Shown here: in pieces, positions 26,068 through 35,201 of the stretch | How positions within the stretch are numbered: the stretch's first letter is position 1 | Layout of the letters: each line of letters opens with the position of its first letter | Source: CAZFHA01 sp964518595 | GTDB taxonomy: Bacteria; Bacillota; Clostridia; Saccharofermentanales; Saccharofermentanaceae | Length of the DNA stretch: 64,000 nt | Assembly (NCBI GenBank): GCA_964518595.1 | Contig: CAZFHA010000015.1 | Span: 34,493 to 98,492 of the forward strand | Reading direction: 5' to 3' | Notes under the pieces: model-generated | What the model saw: only the letters and a program-made list of their open reading frames with translations | Databases searched by the model: none | What the model was told of the DNA's origin: nothing | Position numbers and translations under genes: made by a program

Positions 26068-26964
26068 ATGCCAGAACTTCCAGAGGTAGAGACCATCCGT
26101 CGAGGGCTTCAAAGGCTTTTGCCTGATAAGGTTGTAGAGACGGTTAGTTTTGATACAGCTAAAAGTTTTCCCAACACGGAGGAGCTGGTAGACAGAGCTT
26201 TATTGGGAAGCCGAATCTTGGCGGTTACCCGTCGGGGAAAGGCTCTGATAATAGCTTTAGAAACTAAAAATAAGGAAGCTTACGCTCTGGTGGTTCATCT
26301 TAAGATGACCGGGCAAATGGTTTTTCGTGGTCAAGAAAACTGGGGGGGAGGACATCCCAGTGATAGCCTTTTGGCAAAGCTGCCGGATGCTTCTACCCGA
26401 GTGATTTTAACCTTTCAAGATCAGAGTCAGCTATTCTTTAACGATCAGAGAAAATTCGGCTGGATGCTACTTTTGCCTCAGAGTGAAGTGCAGGAACTTG
26501 CGTTTTTTAAGAAATTAGGGCCAGAGCCTCTGGACACGGAACTGTCTCAGCTGAAAGAAGAATTTTTGTCACGCATTCGCCGCCGTAAAAATACACCTAT
26601 CAAGGCAGCGGTGTTGGATCAAGCTGTTGTGGCCGGCATCGGTAACATCTACGCTGATGAAGCACTTTTTGCAGCAGGGATTCACCCTCAAACCCATGTG
26701 ATTGCCTTGACCGATGAAGAATTGATCTGCCTTCTAGAATCGGCTATTGCCGTAATGCGTTTGTCTATTGAACATGGTGGTTCTACGGATCGAAATTACA
26801 TTGATGCGGAAGGTAACAGAGGAAGCTATTTAACCTTTGCCAAAGTCTTCCGTCGCCAAAATGAGCCCTGCTTAGCCTGTGGTAGCACTATCCAAAAGAT
26901 CAGAGTTGCCGGACGAGGGACGCATATTTGTCCCGATTGTCAGGTTTTAAAGACCAAAGGCTAA
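26068..26964 (+). CDS. mutM: Formamidopyrimidine-DNA glycosylase
   Basis: A 298-residue bifunctional DNA glycosylase/AP lyase that removes 8-oxoguanine and formamidopyrimidines. The N-terminal MPELPEVE gives the catalytic Pro2 and Glu3. HLKMTGQM carries the conserved lysine, the helix-two-turn-helix region ends with GIGNIYADEALF, and a C-terminal zinc finger has Cys268, Cys271, Cys288 and Cys291. The length is slightly above the usual 270-275 because of a Gly-rich loop insertion near 92-107. The ATG follows AGAGGTGA. It converges on the lacI-type gene with only 26 bases between stops. Confidence 0.96.
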   Translation: MPELPEVETIRRGLQRLLPDKVVETVSFDTAKSFPNTEELVDRALLGSRILAVTRRGKALIIALETKNKEAYALVVHLKMTGQMVFRGQENWGGGHPSDSLLAKLPDASTRVILTFQDQSQLFFNDQRKFGWMLLLPQSEVQELAFFKKLGPEPLDTELSQLKEEFLSRIRRRKNTPIKAAVLDQAVVAGIGNIYADEALFAAGIHPQTHVIALTDEELICLLESAIAVMRLSIEHGGSTDRNYIDAEGNRGSYLTFAKVFRRQNEPCLACGSTIQKIRVAGRGTHICPDCQVLKTKG

Positions 26965-26990
26965 AGTAGTAGAGATAGCATAGGAGTGCA

Positions 26991-28049
26991 TTATAAATGA
27001 AAAAGAGCTAGATGAGCACTCTCGTTAAGGTACTTTTTGGCATTATTAGCGAAAATAACTTCCAATTTATTGTATAAGATTGAGCTAAAGGGTGGGATGT
27101 CCTTGTAGAGCAAGTTATACAATATCTTGATAGAGAAGTAGCCTTGATCCAGAGGCTCTTGGCTGATGGTAGCAGTAATTGCACCTTGCTTTAAGTAACT
27201 ATATATCTCTTCTGATAGGTCATACCCTACCACAGATACCTTATTACAGAGCCCCAAACGCCTTACACTTTCGGCGGTTTGTTCCAAGGCACCAAAGCTA
27301 ACATATATACCGGTAATACCTAAATCACTTGAAAGCAAACGGTTTACTTCATCTCTTACCCCTTCAGCTAAACGATTAAATCGATGAATGCTAGTAATAT
27401 TAATATTCTTGTATTTAGCAATTTCACTTCTAAATCCGGTAACACGTTGGTCGATAGCTACAACCTGATCTTTTAGGGTGAGGATAGCAACATTTCCGGA
27501 GAATTGCATAGATTTAGCCAGAATCTCTGCAGCCAGTTGGCCGGATTCGGTATAGTCACTGCCCACATAACAAATTCTTTTAGCTGTAGGGATATCAACG
27601 TTTATTATCAGTACCGGCCGACCGCTATCTGAGATACGGTCAATTTCTTCAATCATCAGCCAAGGATCATTTGGGGCTACAATAAAAGCATCGTAGTCTT
27701 CCTTGGAAAGCTTTTGGAGTAAATCTAATTGCTCCTGAGGATAGAGGATATTGGTGGGATAATAATCAACTACCAGCCCTGTTGCCCGTAGTTCATTGGC
27801 AGCAGTATTTATACCATGTTGAACTTGCTCCCAAAAGAAGAAGGGCTCAGAAAAAACAATGAAGGCAATTTTACGTGTTTTTTTCATGACAAGAGCTCTA
27901 GCCGCTTCGTTGGGAACATAATTCCACTTCTCCACTGCTTCCAGTACGAGCTTTCTGGTTTTCTCATTCACGTTTGGATTATTATTTAATACTCGGCTAA
28001 CAGTGCCTCTTGATAATCCTAGCCGCTTGGCAATTTCGCTGGTAGTCAC
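26991..28049 (-). CDS. LacI family transcriptional regulator
   Basis: A 352-residue LacI/GalR repressor. The N-terminal helix-turn-helix (TSEIAKRLGLSRGTVSRVLNN at about 2-22) and hinge helix (VPNEAARALVMKKTRK) precede a periplasmic-binding-protein-like sensor domain. The start is a GTG at 28049 preceded by AGGTGA. It is divergent from an import operon whose promoter carries a palindrome suitable as its operator, so it probably controls that operon in response to the imported sugar. The C-terminal tail of about 20 residues is somewhat longer than usual. Confidence 0.92.
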   Translation of the reverse strand: MTTSEIAKRLGLSRGTVSRVLNNNPNVNEKTRKLVLEAVEKWNYVPNEAARALVMKKTRKIAFIVFSEPFFFWEQVQHGINTAANELRATGLVVDYYPTNILYPQEQLDLLQKLSKEDYDAFIVAPNDPWLMIEEIDRISDSGRPVLIINVDIPTAKRICYVGSDYTESGQLAAEILAKSMQFSGNVAILTLKDQVVAIDQRVTGFRSEIAKYKNINITSIHRFNRLAEGVRDEVNRLLSSDLGITGIYVSFGALEQTAESVRRLGLCNKVSVVGYDLSEEIYSYLKQGAITATISQEPLDQGYFSIKILYNLLYKDIPPFSSILYNKLEVIFANNAKKYLNESAHLALFHL

Positions 28050-28162
28050 AATTTCACCTGCCTGTTTCCTCTTTGAAAATCACTACATTCACTCATAATT
28101 TAGAACAAAAAATTAGCAAAAAATCGGGAGTTAATAGATAACTCGTCTTTTTATTTGATGGC

Positions 28163-28190
28163 ATTATATCATAAAATTTGGTGCTAACAA
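28163..28190 (-). promoter_or_regulatory. Candidate promoter of the lacI-type gene
   Basis: On the minus strand, TATAAT (28163-28168) with an extended TGA just upstream, and TTGTTA 16 bases before it, lie about 115 bases from the GTG start. Confidence 0.55.
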
Positions 28191-28287
28191 ACTGAGGCTT
28201 AGATTTCTTTGTATTCCATTTTGAGACAAAGTTGATTTTGTTATTGTAAAAATAAACAAAAAGAATTTGTATATTTCTTTAGATTTG

Positions 28288-28339
28288 TTGACAAAGTGAT
28301 TAATTTAAGATAAATTAACTTTAAAAATGTGACACGTGT
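28288..28339 (+). promoter_or_regulatory. Promoter and LacI-type operator of the 28.4-31.5 kb importer
   Basis: TTGACA at 28288-28293 is followed after 17 bases by TAAATT at 28311-28316. Just downstream, ACACGTGT at 28332-28339 is a perfect palindrome at the position where LacI-family repressors commonly block initiation. The neighbouring divergent lacI-type gene supports this reading. Confidence 0.6.
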
Positions 28340-28379
28340 ACAATAATTTGAGCAAATACAGATTGTAGGAGGCATTAAA

Positions 28380-29717
28380 ATGAAAAAAGGAATTGCATTG
28401 TTTTTAGCCCTGATCTTTACCGCATCCGCTTACGGCTGTGCAGGTGGCGGCGGTTCTGGTACTGAGAATGATAGTGCCGAGGTAAAGGGTGAGGCTGTGG
28501 GTGAGCAGCGGGTGTTAACTTTTAACACCAATTCCTGGGCTGCACCTCAGAACGTTCCCGGATTGGCAGAGGCCTTCGCTAAATGGGAGAAGGAAAATAA
28601 TGCCAAGCTAGAAATTACCTTGAGTACCGATGATTATCTTCCTAAGCTTCTTCAGGATATTAATGCTGGAAATGTTGCGGATGTAGCTTTTGTAGATGCT
28701 TCAAATGTTGTTGAGGTTAATGCGACCGGTGCTATCATATCTCTGGAGAAATGGTATACTCCTGAACTACGAGCAGAACACTATCCCTATGCCGCGGAGG
28801 GGTGCATAGTTGATGGCGTTCCTAAAATTGTTTGGTTTCATGCCGGACTTTGGAATTTGTATTATCGGAAGGACTTGCTGGAAGCAGCCGGTTACAAAGA
28901 GCCGCCAAAGGACTGGGATGAACTTTTGGAGATGGGGGCGAAGCTAACCAAAGATGAAGACAGTGACGGTGTTATTGATGTCTACGCTCTGGGTGTTCCC
29001 GGCTTTAGAGACGCAGTAACCGTATGTACCTTTCTTCCTTTTTACTGGGGACATGGTAAAGACATTAAATTAACTGATGGTAAGGATAAAGTGCTCTATG
29101 GTGAAGGCAAAGATTTTGATGCTATGTATGATACCATGACGTTTATCCAAAAGATGATTGCCGATGGCGTCGTCTCCCCTGATATGGCTTCAACTAAATT
29201 TACCGATGTGGAAGCTAATTTTGTCGGCGGGCAGACAGCTATGGCGATTCTCGGGAACTGGCATTATCCTTTAATGCAGGCTTCCGGTGGGGAAGAATTT
29301 ATGGCAAATGTGGGTATTGCTGATATCCCGGCTGTTCCGGGGCAAGAGTCGGTTACTACTGCCGGTGGTTGGGGAATGTGCATGTTTGCCAAGGATCCGG
29401 AGCAACAGGAATTAGCTTGGAGTTTTATGAACTTTTATCGTAGTGCTGAGGTTCAGACCCTATTTACTAAAATTGGACAAATGACAAGTCTGCTTTCTGT
29501 CTACGAACAACCGGAATTTAAAGATGATCCGGCTTGGCAAGCTTTTTCCCAGGGTTTATATGGTGGAAGAACCCGAGATGCAGTGCCTTTCTATAGCGCT
29601 GTCGATCAACAATTCCAATTTATGATTCAGCAGGCTGCCACCACCGAGGAGGACATGGCGCAGTTTATTAAAGATTCGGCGGCTGAGGCTCAAGCCGTAG
29701 CAGATTCAATGAAGTAA
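28380..29717 (+). CDS. Sugar ABC transporter substrate-binding lipoprotein
   Basis: A 445-residue family-1 solute-binding protein. The signal peptide ends in a lipobox SAYGC (Cys at about 20), followed by a Gly-rich linker. The mature domain shows the usual lobes, with GVPKIVWFHAGLWNLYYRKD near 141-160 and GGWGMCMFAKDPEQQELAW near 325-343. The ATG at 28380 follows GTAGGAGG. It starts a three-gene import operon under a LacI-type repressor. No glycosidase follows directly on the same strand, but two beta-mannosidases lie just downstream in the opposite orientation. Confidence 0.92.
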   Translation: MKKGIALFLALIFTASAYGCAGGGGSGTENDSAEVKGEAVGEQRVLTFNTNSWAAPQNVPGLAEAFAKWEKENNAKLEITLSTDDYLPKLLQDINAGNVADVAFVDASNVVEVNATGAIISLEKWYTPELRAEHYPYAAEGCIVDGVPKIVWFHAGLWNLYYRKDLLEAAGYKEPPKDWDELLEMGAKLTKDEDSDGVIDVYALGVPGFRDAVTVCTFLPFYWGHGKDIKLTDGKDKVLYGEGKDFDAMYDTMTFIQKMIADGVVSPDMASTKFTDVEANFVGGQTAMAILGNWHYPLMQASGGEEFMANVGIADIPAVPGQESVTTAGGWGMCMFAKDPEQQELAWSFMNFYRSAEVQTLFTKIGQMTSLLSVYEQPEFKDDPAWQAFSQGLYGGRTRDAVPFYSAVDQQFQFMIQQAATTEEDMAQFIKDSAAEAQAVADSMK

Positions 29718-29731
29718 GTGAAGACGATTAT

Positions 29732-29769
29732 AAGTGAGAGGTTGACCAGTCAAAGTCAGCCTCTTACTT
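29732..29769 (+). promoter_or_regulatory. Intercistronic hairpin between binding protein and permease
   Basis: A 15-bp stem with two G-U pairs and an 8-base loop begins 15 bases after the binding-protein stop and is followed by a short T-run. It resembles a leaky intrinsic terminator. Confidence 0.75.
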
Positions 29770-29792
29770 TTAGCTCTTGAAGGAGGCTTATG

Positions 29793-30671
29793 ATGATTCA
29801 AAAATCATTGGCTAGGCATAGCTATGTGTTTTTTATTGCACCGGCTCTGATTTGGATAGCCATATTTACAATTTATCCTTTTTTCAATTCTTTTTATATT
29901 AGTCTTACTGATATGAGTATGCTTAAGATGGGAAAACAAAGTTTTGTCGGTTTAGAAAATTTTGTTTCACTGTGGCAGGATAAAAAATTTTGGAATAGCT
30001 GTCTTCTCTCACTACAATTTACCTTTGTAGTTGTGGCCGGGCAATTTATTTTTGGTTTTTTGTTAGCGATGCTGTTTAAAAGCAATCGTCCCCTAACTTG
30101 GCTGGGTCGCACCAGTATTATGCTGCCGTGGATTATTCCACCGGTGGCTCTGGGCTTGACTTGGCGCTGGATTCTTAGGGGCGGAAAACTAGGGCTTCTT
30201 AACGCAATTTTAATGAACTTTCATATTGCTCCTAAGGATTGGTTAGGTGAGGCTTTGGCATTGGAAAGCCTAATGTTTGTGACGATTTGGATTGGGGTTC
30301 CTTTTACTTTTCTTTTACAAATGGCTGGCTTACAAAAGATTCCCAAGGGCCTCTATGAGGCAGCCTCCATTGATGGAGCCGGAGGGATGGGGAAGCTTTT
30401 TCATGTTACATTGCCTCTGATGAAAAGTACTTTTTTGATTAATCTAATCATGATTACTATTGGAACCATTGGCTATTTCGATGTGATTTACGCATTGACC
30501 GGCGGTGGACCCAATAATGCCACCGAAGTTCTACCGCTCTTTATGTATCATTCGGCCTTTAAATATCATCAATTGGGGCGTGGTGCAGCCATGGCAGTCT
30601 TCATGCTGGTTCTTAGTCTCATCTTGACCGTTGTATACTTGGGCATATTTAGAAAGGGGGAGCAGGAATGA
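29793..30671 (+). CDS. Sugar ABC transporter permease (MalF/UgpA-like)
   Basis: A 292-residue permease with six predicted membrane segments and an EAA loop (LYEAASIDGAGGMGKLFHVT near 185-205). Two ATGs occur at 29790 and 29793; AGGAGG at 29781-29786 gives the better spacing to 29793. The next permease overlaps its stop codon by 4 bases. Confidence 0.92.
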   Translation: MIQKSLARHSYVFFIAPALIWIAIFTIYPFFNSFYISLTDMSMLKMGKQSFVGLENFVSLWQDKKFWNSCLLSLQFTFVVVAGQFIFGFLLAMLFKSNRPLTWLGRTSIMLPWIIPPVALGLTWRWILRGGKLGLLNAILMNFHIAPKDWLGEALALESLMFVTIWIGVPFTFLLQMAGLQKIPKGLYEAASIDGAGGMGKLFHVTLPLMKSTFLINLIMITIGTIGYFDVIYALTGGGPNNATEVLPLFMYHSAFKYHQLGRGAAMAVFMLVLSLILTVVYLGIFRKGEQE

Positions 30672-31501
30672 AAAATACTAAGCTTCTGCAGCTCTTTTTT
30701 ACCTATGTATTCTATGTTCTGGTAATCGCTGCTTTTATCATCCCAATTTATTGGGTACTACTAACTTCTTTTAAAGATCCGAAGGACATGTTCGTCTATC
30801 CGCCTCAGTGGTTTCTGTCAAATCCTACTTTTGAGCATTACCGCTTAGTGCTGTTTCAAACTTTGATGCCTTTAGGTTTTCGTAATTCATTTATTATGAG
30901 CATCGCCAGTGTGATTTTGGCTGGTGGGATATCTGCTTTAGCTGCCTATGGGTTTTCCCGTTATCGCTTTAAAGCCAATAAACCCTTAATGATTTTCTTA
31001 TTAGTGACCAAGATGCTTCCGGCTAGCGTTTTGGTGGTTCCGATTTATGTTATGATGAATGGCTTTAAAATGCTTGATTCTTTTCCGGGAATGATTGCCA
31101 TCTATACGGCGATTAATATCCCCTTTTCTATCTGGATTTTACGTGCCTTTTATGATTCGTTGCCCTATGAACTGGATGAAGCGGCTACAATAGATGGCTG
31201 TAACCGCTTCTCAGTCTTTTGGCGGGTGCTTTTACCCTTAGTTGTACCTGGGCTGATTTCTATTTCAGCTATTACTTTTTTCAGTTGCTGGAATGAGTTT
31301 ATCTTGGCTATGACTTTGACCAGTACCTCACAGGTGCAGCCTATGTCCATTGGGCTTTATACCTTCATGTCTGAACAAGGGGTTAAGTATGGACCCATTG
31401 CTGCCGCGGCCTCACTAGCAATTATCATTCCGGCTACCCTCTTTACTATTTTCCAAAAGCATTTTATTTCAGGCATGACCAGTGGAGCTGTTAAGGGCTA
31501 A
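30668..31501 (+). CDS. Sugar ABC transporter permease (MalG-like)
   Basis: A 277-residue MalG-type permease with six predicted membrane helices, the EAA loop LDEAATIDGCNRFSVFWRVL near 172-192 and the C-terminal SGMTSGAVKG. The start overlaps the preceding stop by 4 bases (ATGA), suggesting coupled translation. It is the last gene of the LacI-linked importer and is followed by a strong bidirectional terminator. Confidence 0.92.
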   Translation: MKNTKLLQLFFTYVFYVLVIAAFIIPIYWVLLTSFKDPKDMFVYPPQWFLSNPTFEHYRLVLFQTLMPLGFRNSFIMSIASVILAGGISALAAYGFSRYRFKANKPLMIFLLVTKMLPASVLVVPIYVMMNGFKMLDSFPGMIAIYTAINIPFSIWILRAFYDSLPYELDEAATIDGCNRFSVFWRVLLPLVVPGLISISAITFFSCWNEFILAMTLTSTSQVQPMSIGLYTFMSEQGVKYGPIAAAASLAIIIPATLFTIFQKHFISGMTSGAVKG

Positions 31502-31623
31502 GGGTTTGTGGTTATAGATGCAGGCAAAACTAAGCGGCACAGAAAACTACTTGGTGCCATTTGCAGAAATAAATTTTGAGCGTTTCTAGCTGATTAGAAA
31601 GAAAACCTGTTCTTCCCAACGCT

Positions 31624-31653
31624 AAAAAGAGGCTGGTATACCAGCCTCTTTTT
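31624..31653. terminator. Bidirectional intrinsic terminator
   Basis: A perfect 13-bp stem (AAAAAGAGGCTGG and its complement) with a TATA loop ends in a T-run on either strand. It separates the convergent import and beta-mannosidase operons. Confidence 0.93.
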
Positions 31654-31692
31654 AGTTCCTCGATTAGGTCAAATTCTGATCCCTACCCTCTA

Positions 31693-34104
31693 CTAACGTA
31701 TATCATACACCGACATAAGCTTTAGGGTTTGAGGATTTCCTCGGAGAATTTCGACCTCAACATAATCACCGTGAATATCAAAGTAGTTATCACTAAGTAA
31801 GAGATCACAGTCTGGGCTGGAAATTTCAACCCCTTGGGCAAAAGCTTTAGCATGAACCCGTATACTTGTGCCAAGGATTTCGTAAGTGAGCTTGGGATTC
31901 TGGAAATGAAAATGTTTAGGGGCGGTGAATAATACACTTCCTCTGGAAATGACTTCTTCGCCCATGACAAATTCATAGCTGAAGTAGTTTTGCAGAAAGT
32001 TAAGATCAGGGAAGTCAATTCTTTCCAACCAATAGCTGGAGAGGCACGGGACGGTAACACCTTCTTCTCCCTCTATGAGACTGGTTCCATCCGTAGAACG
32101 TAGATGCCAACGAACTACCCCAGTGGCTTCTTGGCGGGTCTCATTAGCTAAGCAGAGTTGTGCCGAAGTTTCGATCGGTGAGGGTTCAGAGACGACAGAG
32201 GGACGATGGGTGGTTTCGCCCACTTCATCACAAGATAACATGATAGGGGCAAAGCAACGGCGAGCGTAGTAGTGGAGTGCCTTCCAGCGTCCATAATAGT
32301 CTATAGATGCCCAAGAGGCTACCGGCCAGATATCATTTAGCTGCCAATACACCGCGCCCATGCAGCGTCCCCGGTTTCTCCGCCAATGCTCTACGCCATT
32401 TCGAATGGCTTCGGCTTGAAGTAGTTGTGAGGCATAGAGTAGCGTCTCGAAGCTAGTGGGGTATAGATAGGTTTGAGAAAGATAGCTTAGGATTTTCCCG
32501 TTGGCGCCACTATTACGCTGGTGCATTTCCATCACTCGGCTAAAGATATTTCTGTCCTCAGGTAAAGTAAAACTTTCAACAGTTTTTAGGCAGGGGAAGG
32601 ACTGGAAGCCAAATTCAGAAGCATAGCGGAAAAAATACTTTCGATAGGTAGCGAAAGGTAGCCCTCCATGCCAGACCTCCCAGTAATGGACATCTCCCCG
32701 ATTAGGATCATTGGGCTCATCAAAGCCGCCACCAGAGGAAGGTGAGGCGGGCCAATAAAAGGTTTCAGGATCATACTGGGCAAGGACCTCCGGGATCATA
32801 TGTTCAAACATACGAATATAGTCTGAGCGGGTTAAAGCTGTACCCCGATATTCGCCCATTTCTTGAAACATTTCCATTTCGTTGTTGCCGCACCATAATC
32901 CCAAGCTGGGGTGATGGCGCAGACGAATCACATTATCAATAAATTCCTGGCGAATATTGGCGGCAAAGTCTGGGGTAAGATGGTAGTTGGCGCAGGCGAA
33001 CATGAAATCTTGCCATACTACCAGACCTAACTCATCACAAAGGTCATAAAAGTAATCTTCAGGATAGAAACCGCCACCCCAGACTCGGATAACATTAAAA
33101 TTAGCCGCTACACAATCTTCTAATAGCTGTCGGGTACGTTTCTGGCTCATTCGGCTAAGGATATTGTCTTCCGGAATATAATCAGCTCCCATGGCGAAGA
33201 AACAAACACCATTTACCCTTTGGGCAAAGCTCTCGCCCCACTGATCTTTTTCTCTTACCACGGTTAGCTCGCGAAGACCCAGGCTGAGCTGTCTTTCGTC
33301 GACGATCTGATCCTGTTCCCAGAGGCTGGCTCTTAGTCTGTATAAGGGTTGGGAACCTAGACCATTGGGCCACCAAAGTTCTGGATTAGGAATCAAAACT
33401 TCCTGGAAATTTTGTAGTTCCAGAACTTCACCGCCGGGAGTAGTAAGTTCCAAACGAATCTGGCTTTGACCGCTTTGAAGCAATTGAACTTCAAGGGATA
33501 CTTGGCCTGACTTGTGCTTTTGGTTTACTTTGATATCCTCGATCTTTGAACTATTTTCTTCCAATAGATAGATTGGTCTCCAGATACCCGCATCAGGCAG
33601 TCGGGGACCCCAATCCCAGCCGAACATACAATGAGCTTTACGAAGATGTGGAAAGCCGGTCATAGCTTCAGGTGAGCCTATTAAGGGATCTTTTTGGTAT
33701 GCCTCTTTAATGAAACTTGTAGGGGAGTGAAAATGGATTTCCAGTTTGTTTTCGCCAGACTGCAGGCTTGGATTTAGTAAAAACTTCCACTGACGGTGCA
33801 TGTTGTTACTCTTACCCAGCCACTGCCCATTTAAATAGAGATCGGCTAAAGTATCTATACCTTCACAACAGAGATAAATGGGGTTAGAAAGTTTTTCTGG
33901 ATGATAGGTAAATTTTTTGCTGAAGACATAGTCTTTTTTCATTAGCTCCAGTGCATCAAGTTCATTGTCCCGATAAAAAGGGTCAGGTATGGCTTGATTT
34001 TCCAGTAGAATGGAGTAGACAGAACCGGGAATGCTACCAGTAAATTTCTGCTCTTCTCCTGATGCGTGCATTTCCCAGAGTCCAGATAAATCAAATTTTT
34101 TCAT
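31693..34104 (-). CDS. GH2 family beta-mannosidase
   Basis: An 803-residue GH2 enzyme with jelly-roll, immunoglobulin-like and TIM-barrel domains in the usual order. MFGWDWGPRLPDAGIWRPIYL near 160-180 is typical of beta-mannosidases. The acid/base lies in CGNNEMEM (Glu409) and the nucleophile in SEFGFQSFP (Glu497). It would remove terminal beta-1,4-mannose from manno-oligosaccharides or N-glycan cores. No signal peptide is present. The ATG at 34104 follows AGGAG. It is the last gene of a minus-strand operon with an importer, a second beta-mannosidase and a URO-D-like protein. Confidence 0.9.
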   Translation of the reverse strand: MKKFDLSGLWEMHASGEEQKFTGSIPGSVYSILLENQAIPDPFYRDNELDALELMKKDYVFSKKFTYHPEKLSNPIYLCCEGIDTLADLYLNGQWLGKSNNMHRQWKFLLNPSLQSGENKLEIHFHSPTSFIKEAYQKDPLIGSPEAMTGFPHLRKAHCMFGWDWGPRLPDAGIWRPIYLLEENSSKIEDIKVNQKHKSGQVSLEVQLLQSGQSQIRLELTTPGGEVLELQNFQEVLIPNPELWWPNGLGSQPLYRLRASLWEQDQIVDERQLSLGLRELTVVREKDQWGESFAQRVNGVCFFAMGADYIPEDNILSRMSQKRTRQLLEDCVAANFNVIRVWGGGFYPEDYFYDLCDELGLVVWQDFMFACANYHLTPDFAANIRQEFIDNVIRLRHHPSLGLWCGNNEMEMFQEMGEYRGTALTRSDYIRMFEHMIPEVLAQYDPETFYWPASPSSGGGFDEPNDPNRGDVHYWEVWHGGLPFATYRKYFFRYASEFGFQSFPCLKTVESFTLPEDRNIFSRVMEMHQRNSGANGKILSYLSQTYLYPTSFETLLYASQLLQAEAIRNGVEHWRRNRGRCMGAVYWQLNDIWPVASWASIDYYGRWKALHYYARRCFAPIMLSCDEVGETTHRPSVVSEPSPIETSAQLCLANETRQEATGVVRWHLRSTDGTSLIEGEEGVTVPCLSSYWLERIDFPDLNFLQNYFSYEFVMGEEVISRGSVLFTAPKHFHFQNPKLTYEILGTSIRVHAKAFAQGVEISSPDCDLLLSDNYFDIHGDYVEVEILRGNPQTLKLMSVYDIR

Positions 34105-34121
34105 ATTGGAATTCTCCTATG

Positions 34122-35192
34122 TTATCCGTTCTTTACCGTGGAGAAATCTCCCCGGAGTTCTCTAACAATTTCAATCATATTAAGGTAACCTTCGGCGGGA
34201 ACATATTTAGGGATGGAATTGCCACTTCCCCAAGCCAGTCCACCGTGGCCTTGGGACTTAGCCAGAACCTCGGTTATGTATTCCCGTAATTCTGCTTTGC
34301 TGCCATGACAGAGCATATCTGTATCAATGCCTCCGAAGTTACCAATACGATCGCCGTATTTTTCTACCCAGACGGGGAAGGGGGCGATCTGGTCTTCGTT
34401 GGAGTGCTTGGCATCAATGCCGGCAGCGATGAGATCTTCCATCACATCAAAGATGCAGCCGCAGGAATGAAGTAGAAAGGGCTTCTTATATTTGTGTACC
34501 TCGGCAATGATAGGGACGTATTGGGGAATGATAAGGGTTTGAATCATTTCTTTTGATAGTAGCGGTGCAGATTTAAAGCCTAAATCATCTCCGAAGCGCA
34601 AAACACAGTAATGTTCACCCTGCTCTTTAAGAAAACGCTGCCAAATGGCTAAGCTGACCTCGCCTACTTTTTGAAATAATTCTTCGACCAGCTCCGGATC
34701 ATCGGCCATAAGGTAGCAAAGGTTTTGGTAGCCTACCAAGTCTTGGACACATTCAAAGGCACCATTGCCTACTCCACCGATGGCTTTCATTCCCTCCGGG
34801 AGTTTTTGTCCCAAGGCCGAAAATACTTTGCTGTTGCGGTGGAAGTAGAGATCTGGAATTTCAGCCCAAGGATAGTGTTCAAAATCCTGACGGTCTTTAA
34901 TCACCGGTTCTAACTGTGGGTTACCCAGAGCCCCGCTTCCCGGCATGGCCTGACCAATGCATAATTCAAAAGGGACGGCATCATAGCCATAGTCACGAAA
35001 GAAATTACAGTAATAGTGGAAAAATTCAAGTAAATCTTTATCATCACCTTGGGCTAAGGCTACTAAAGGATGACCGGTAATTTCTTCAATTTTTTCGAAA
35101 GAGACATTGTGCTCGTATAGGGGTAAGCGTTTAGCGGTACGATTGAAGGCTGCGTCTTGAATATTTTGATAATCCGGCTGGAAAGTTTTCAT
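34122..35192 (-). CDS. URO-D superfamily protein, MtaA/CmuA-like metal site
   Basis: A 356-residue URO-D-family (beta/alpha)8-barrel protein. FLLHSCGCIFDVM near 240-252 matches the HxCG zinc motif of corrinoid-dependent methyltransferase subunits such as MtaA, and WGSGNSIPKYVPAEGYLNMIE near the end matches their C-terminal GSGNxI segment. No corrinoid-binding protein or methyltransferase partner is encoded nearby. The start follows AGGAGT. It sits 9 and 17 bases from two beta-mannosidase genes, so it is certainly co-transcribed with them. Haem synthesis is unlikely; action on a methylated sugar or related metabolite is a hypothesis only. Confidence 0.8.
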   Translation of the reverse strand: MKTFQPDYQNIQDAAFNRTAKRLPLYEHNVSFEKIEEITGHPLVALAQGDDKDLLEFFHYYCNFFRDYGYDAVPFELCIGQAMPGSGALGNPQLEPVIKDRQDFEHYPWAEIPDLYFHRNSKVFSALGQKLPEGMKAIGGVGNGAFECVQDLVGYQNLCYLMADDPELVEELFQKVGEVSLAIWQRFLKEQGEHYCVLRFGDDLGFKSAPLLSKEMIQTLIIPQYVPIIAEVHKYKKPFLLHSCGCIFDVMEDLIAAGIDAKHSNEDQIAPFPVWVEKYGDRIGNFGGIDTDMLCHGSKAELREYITEVLAKSQGHGGLAWGSGNSIPKYVPAEGYLNMIEIVRELRGDFSTVKNG

Positions 35193-35201
35193 CGATGACT
35201 C

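Noticed and set aside
34122..35192. Haem-pathway uroporphyrinogen decarboxylase (hemE)
   Set aside because: The HSCG zinc motif and the position between beta-mannosidase genes fit methyltransferase-like relatives; no other haem genes are nearby.
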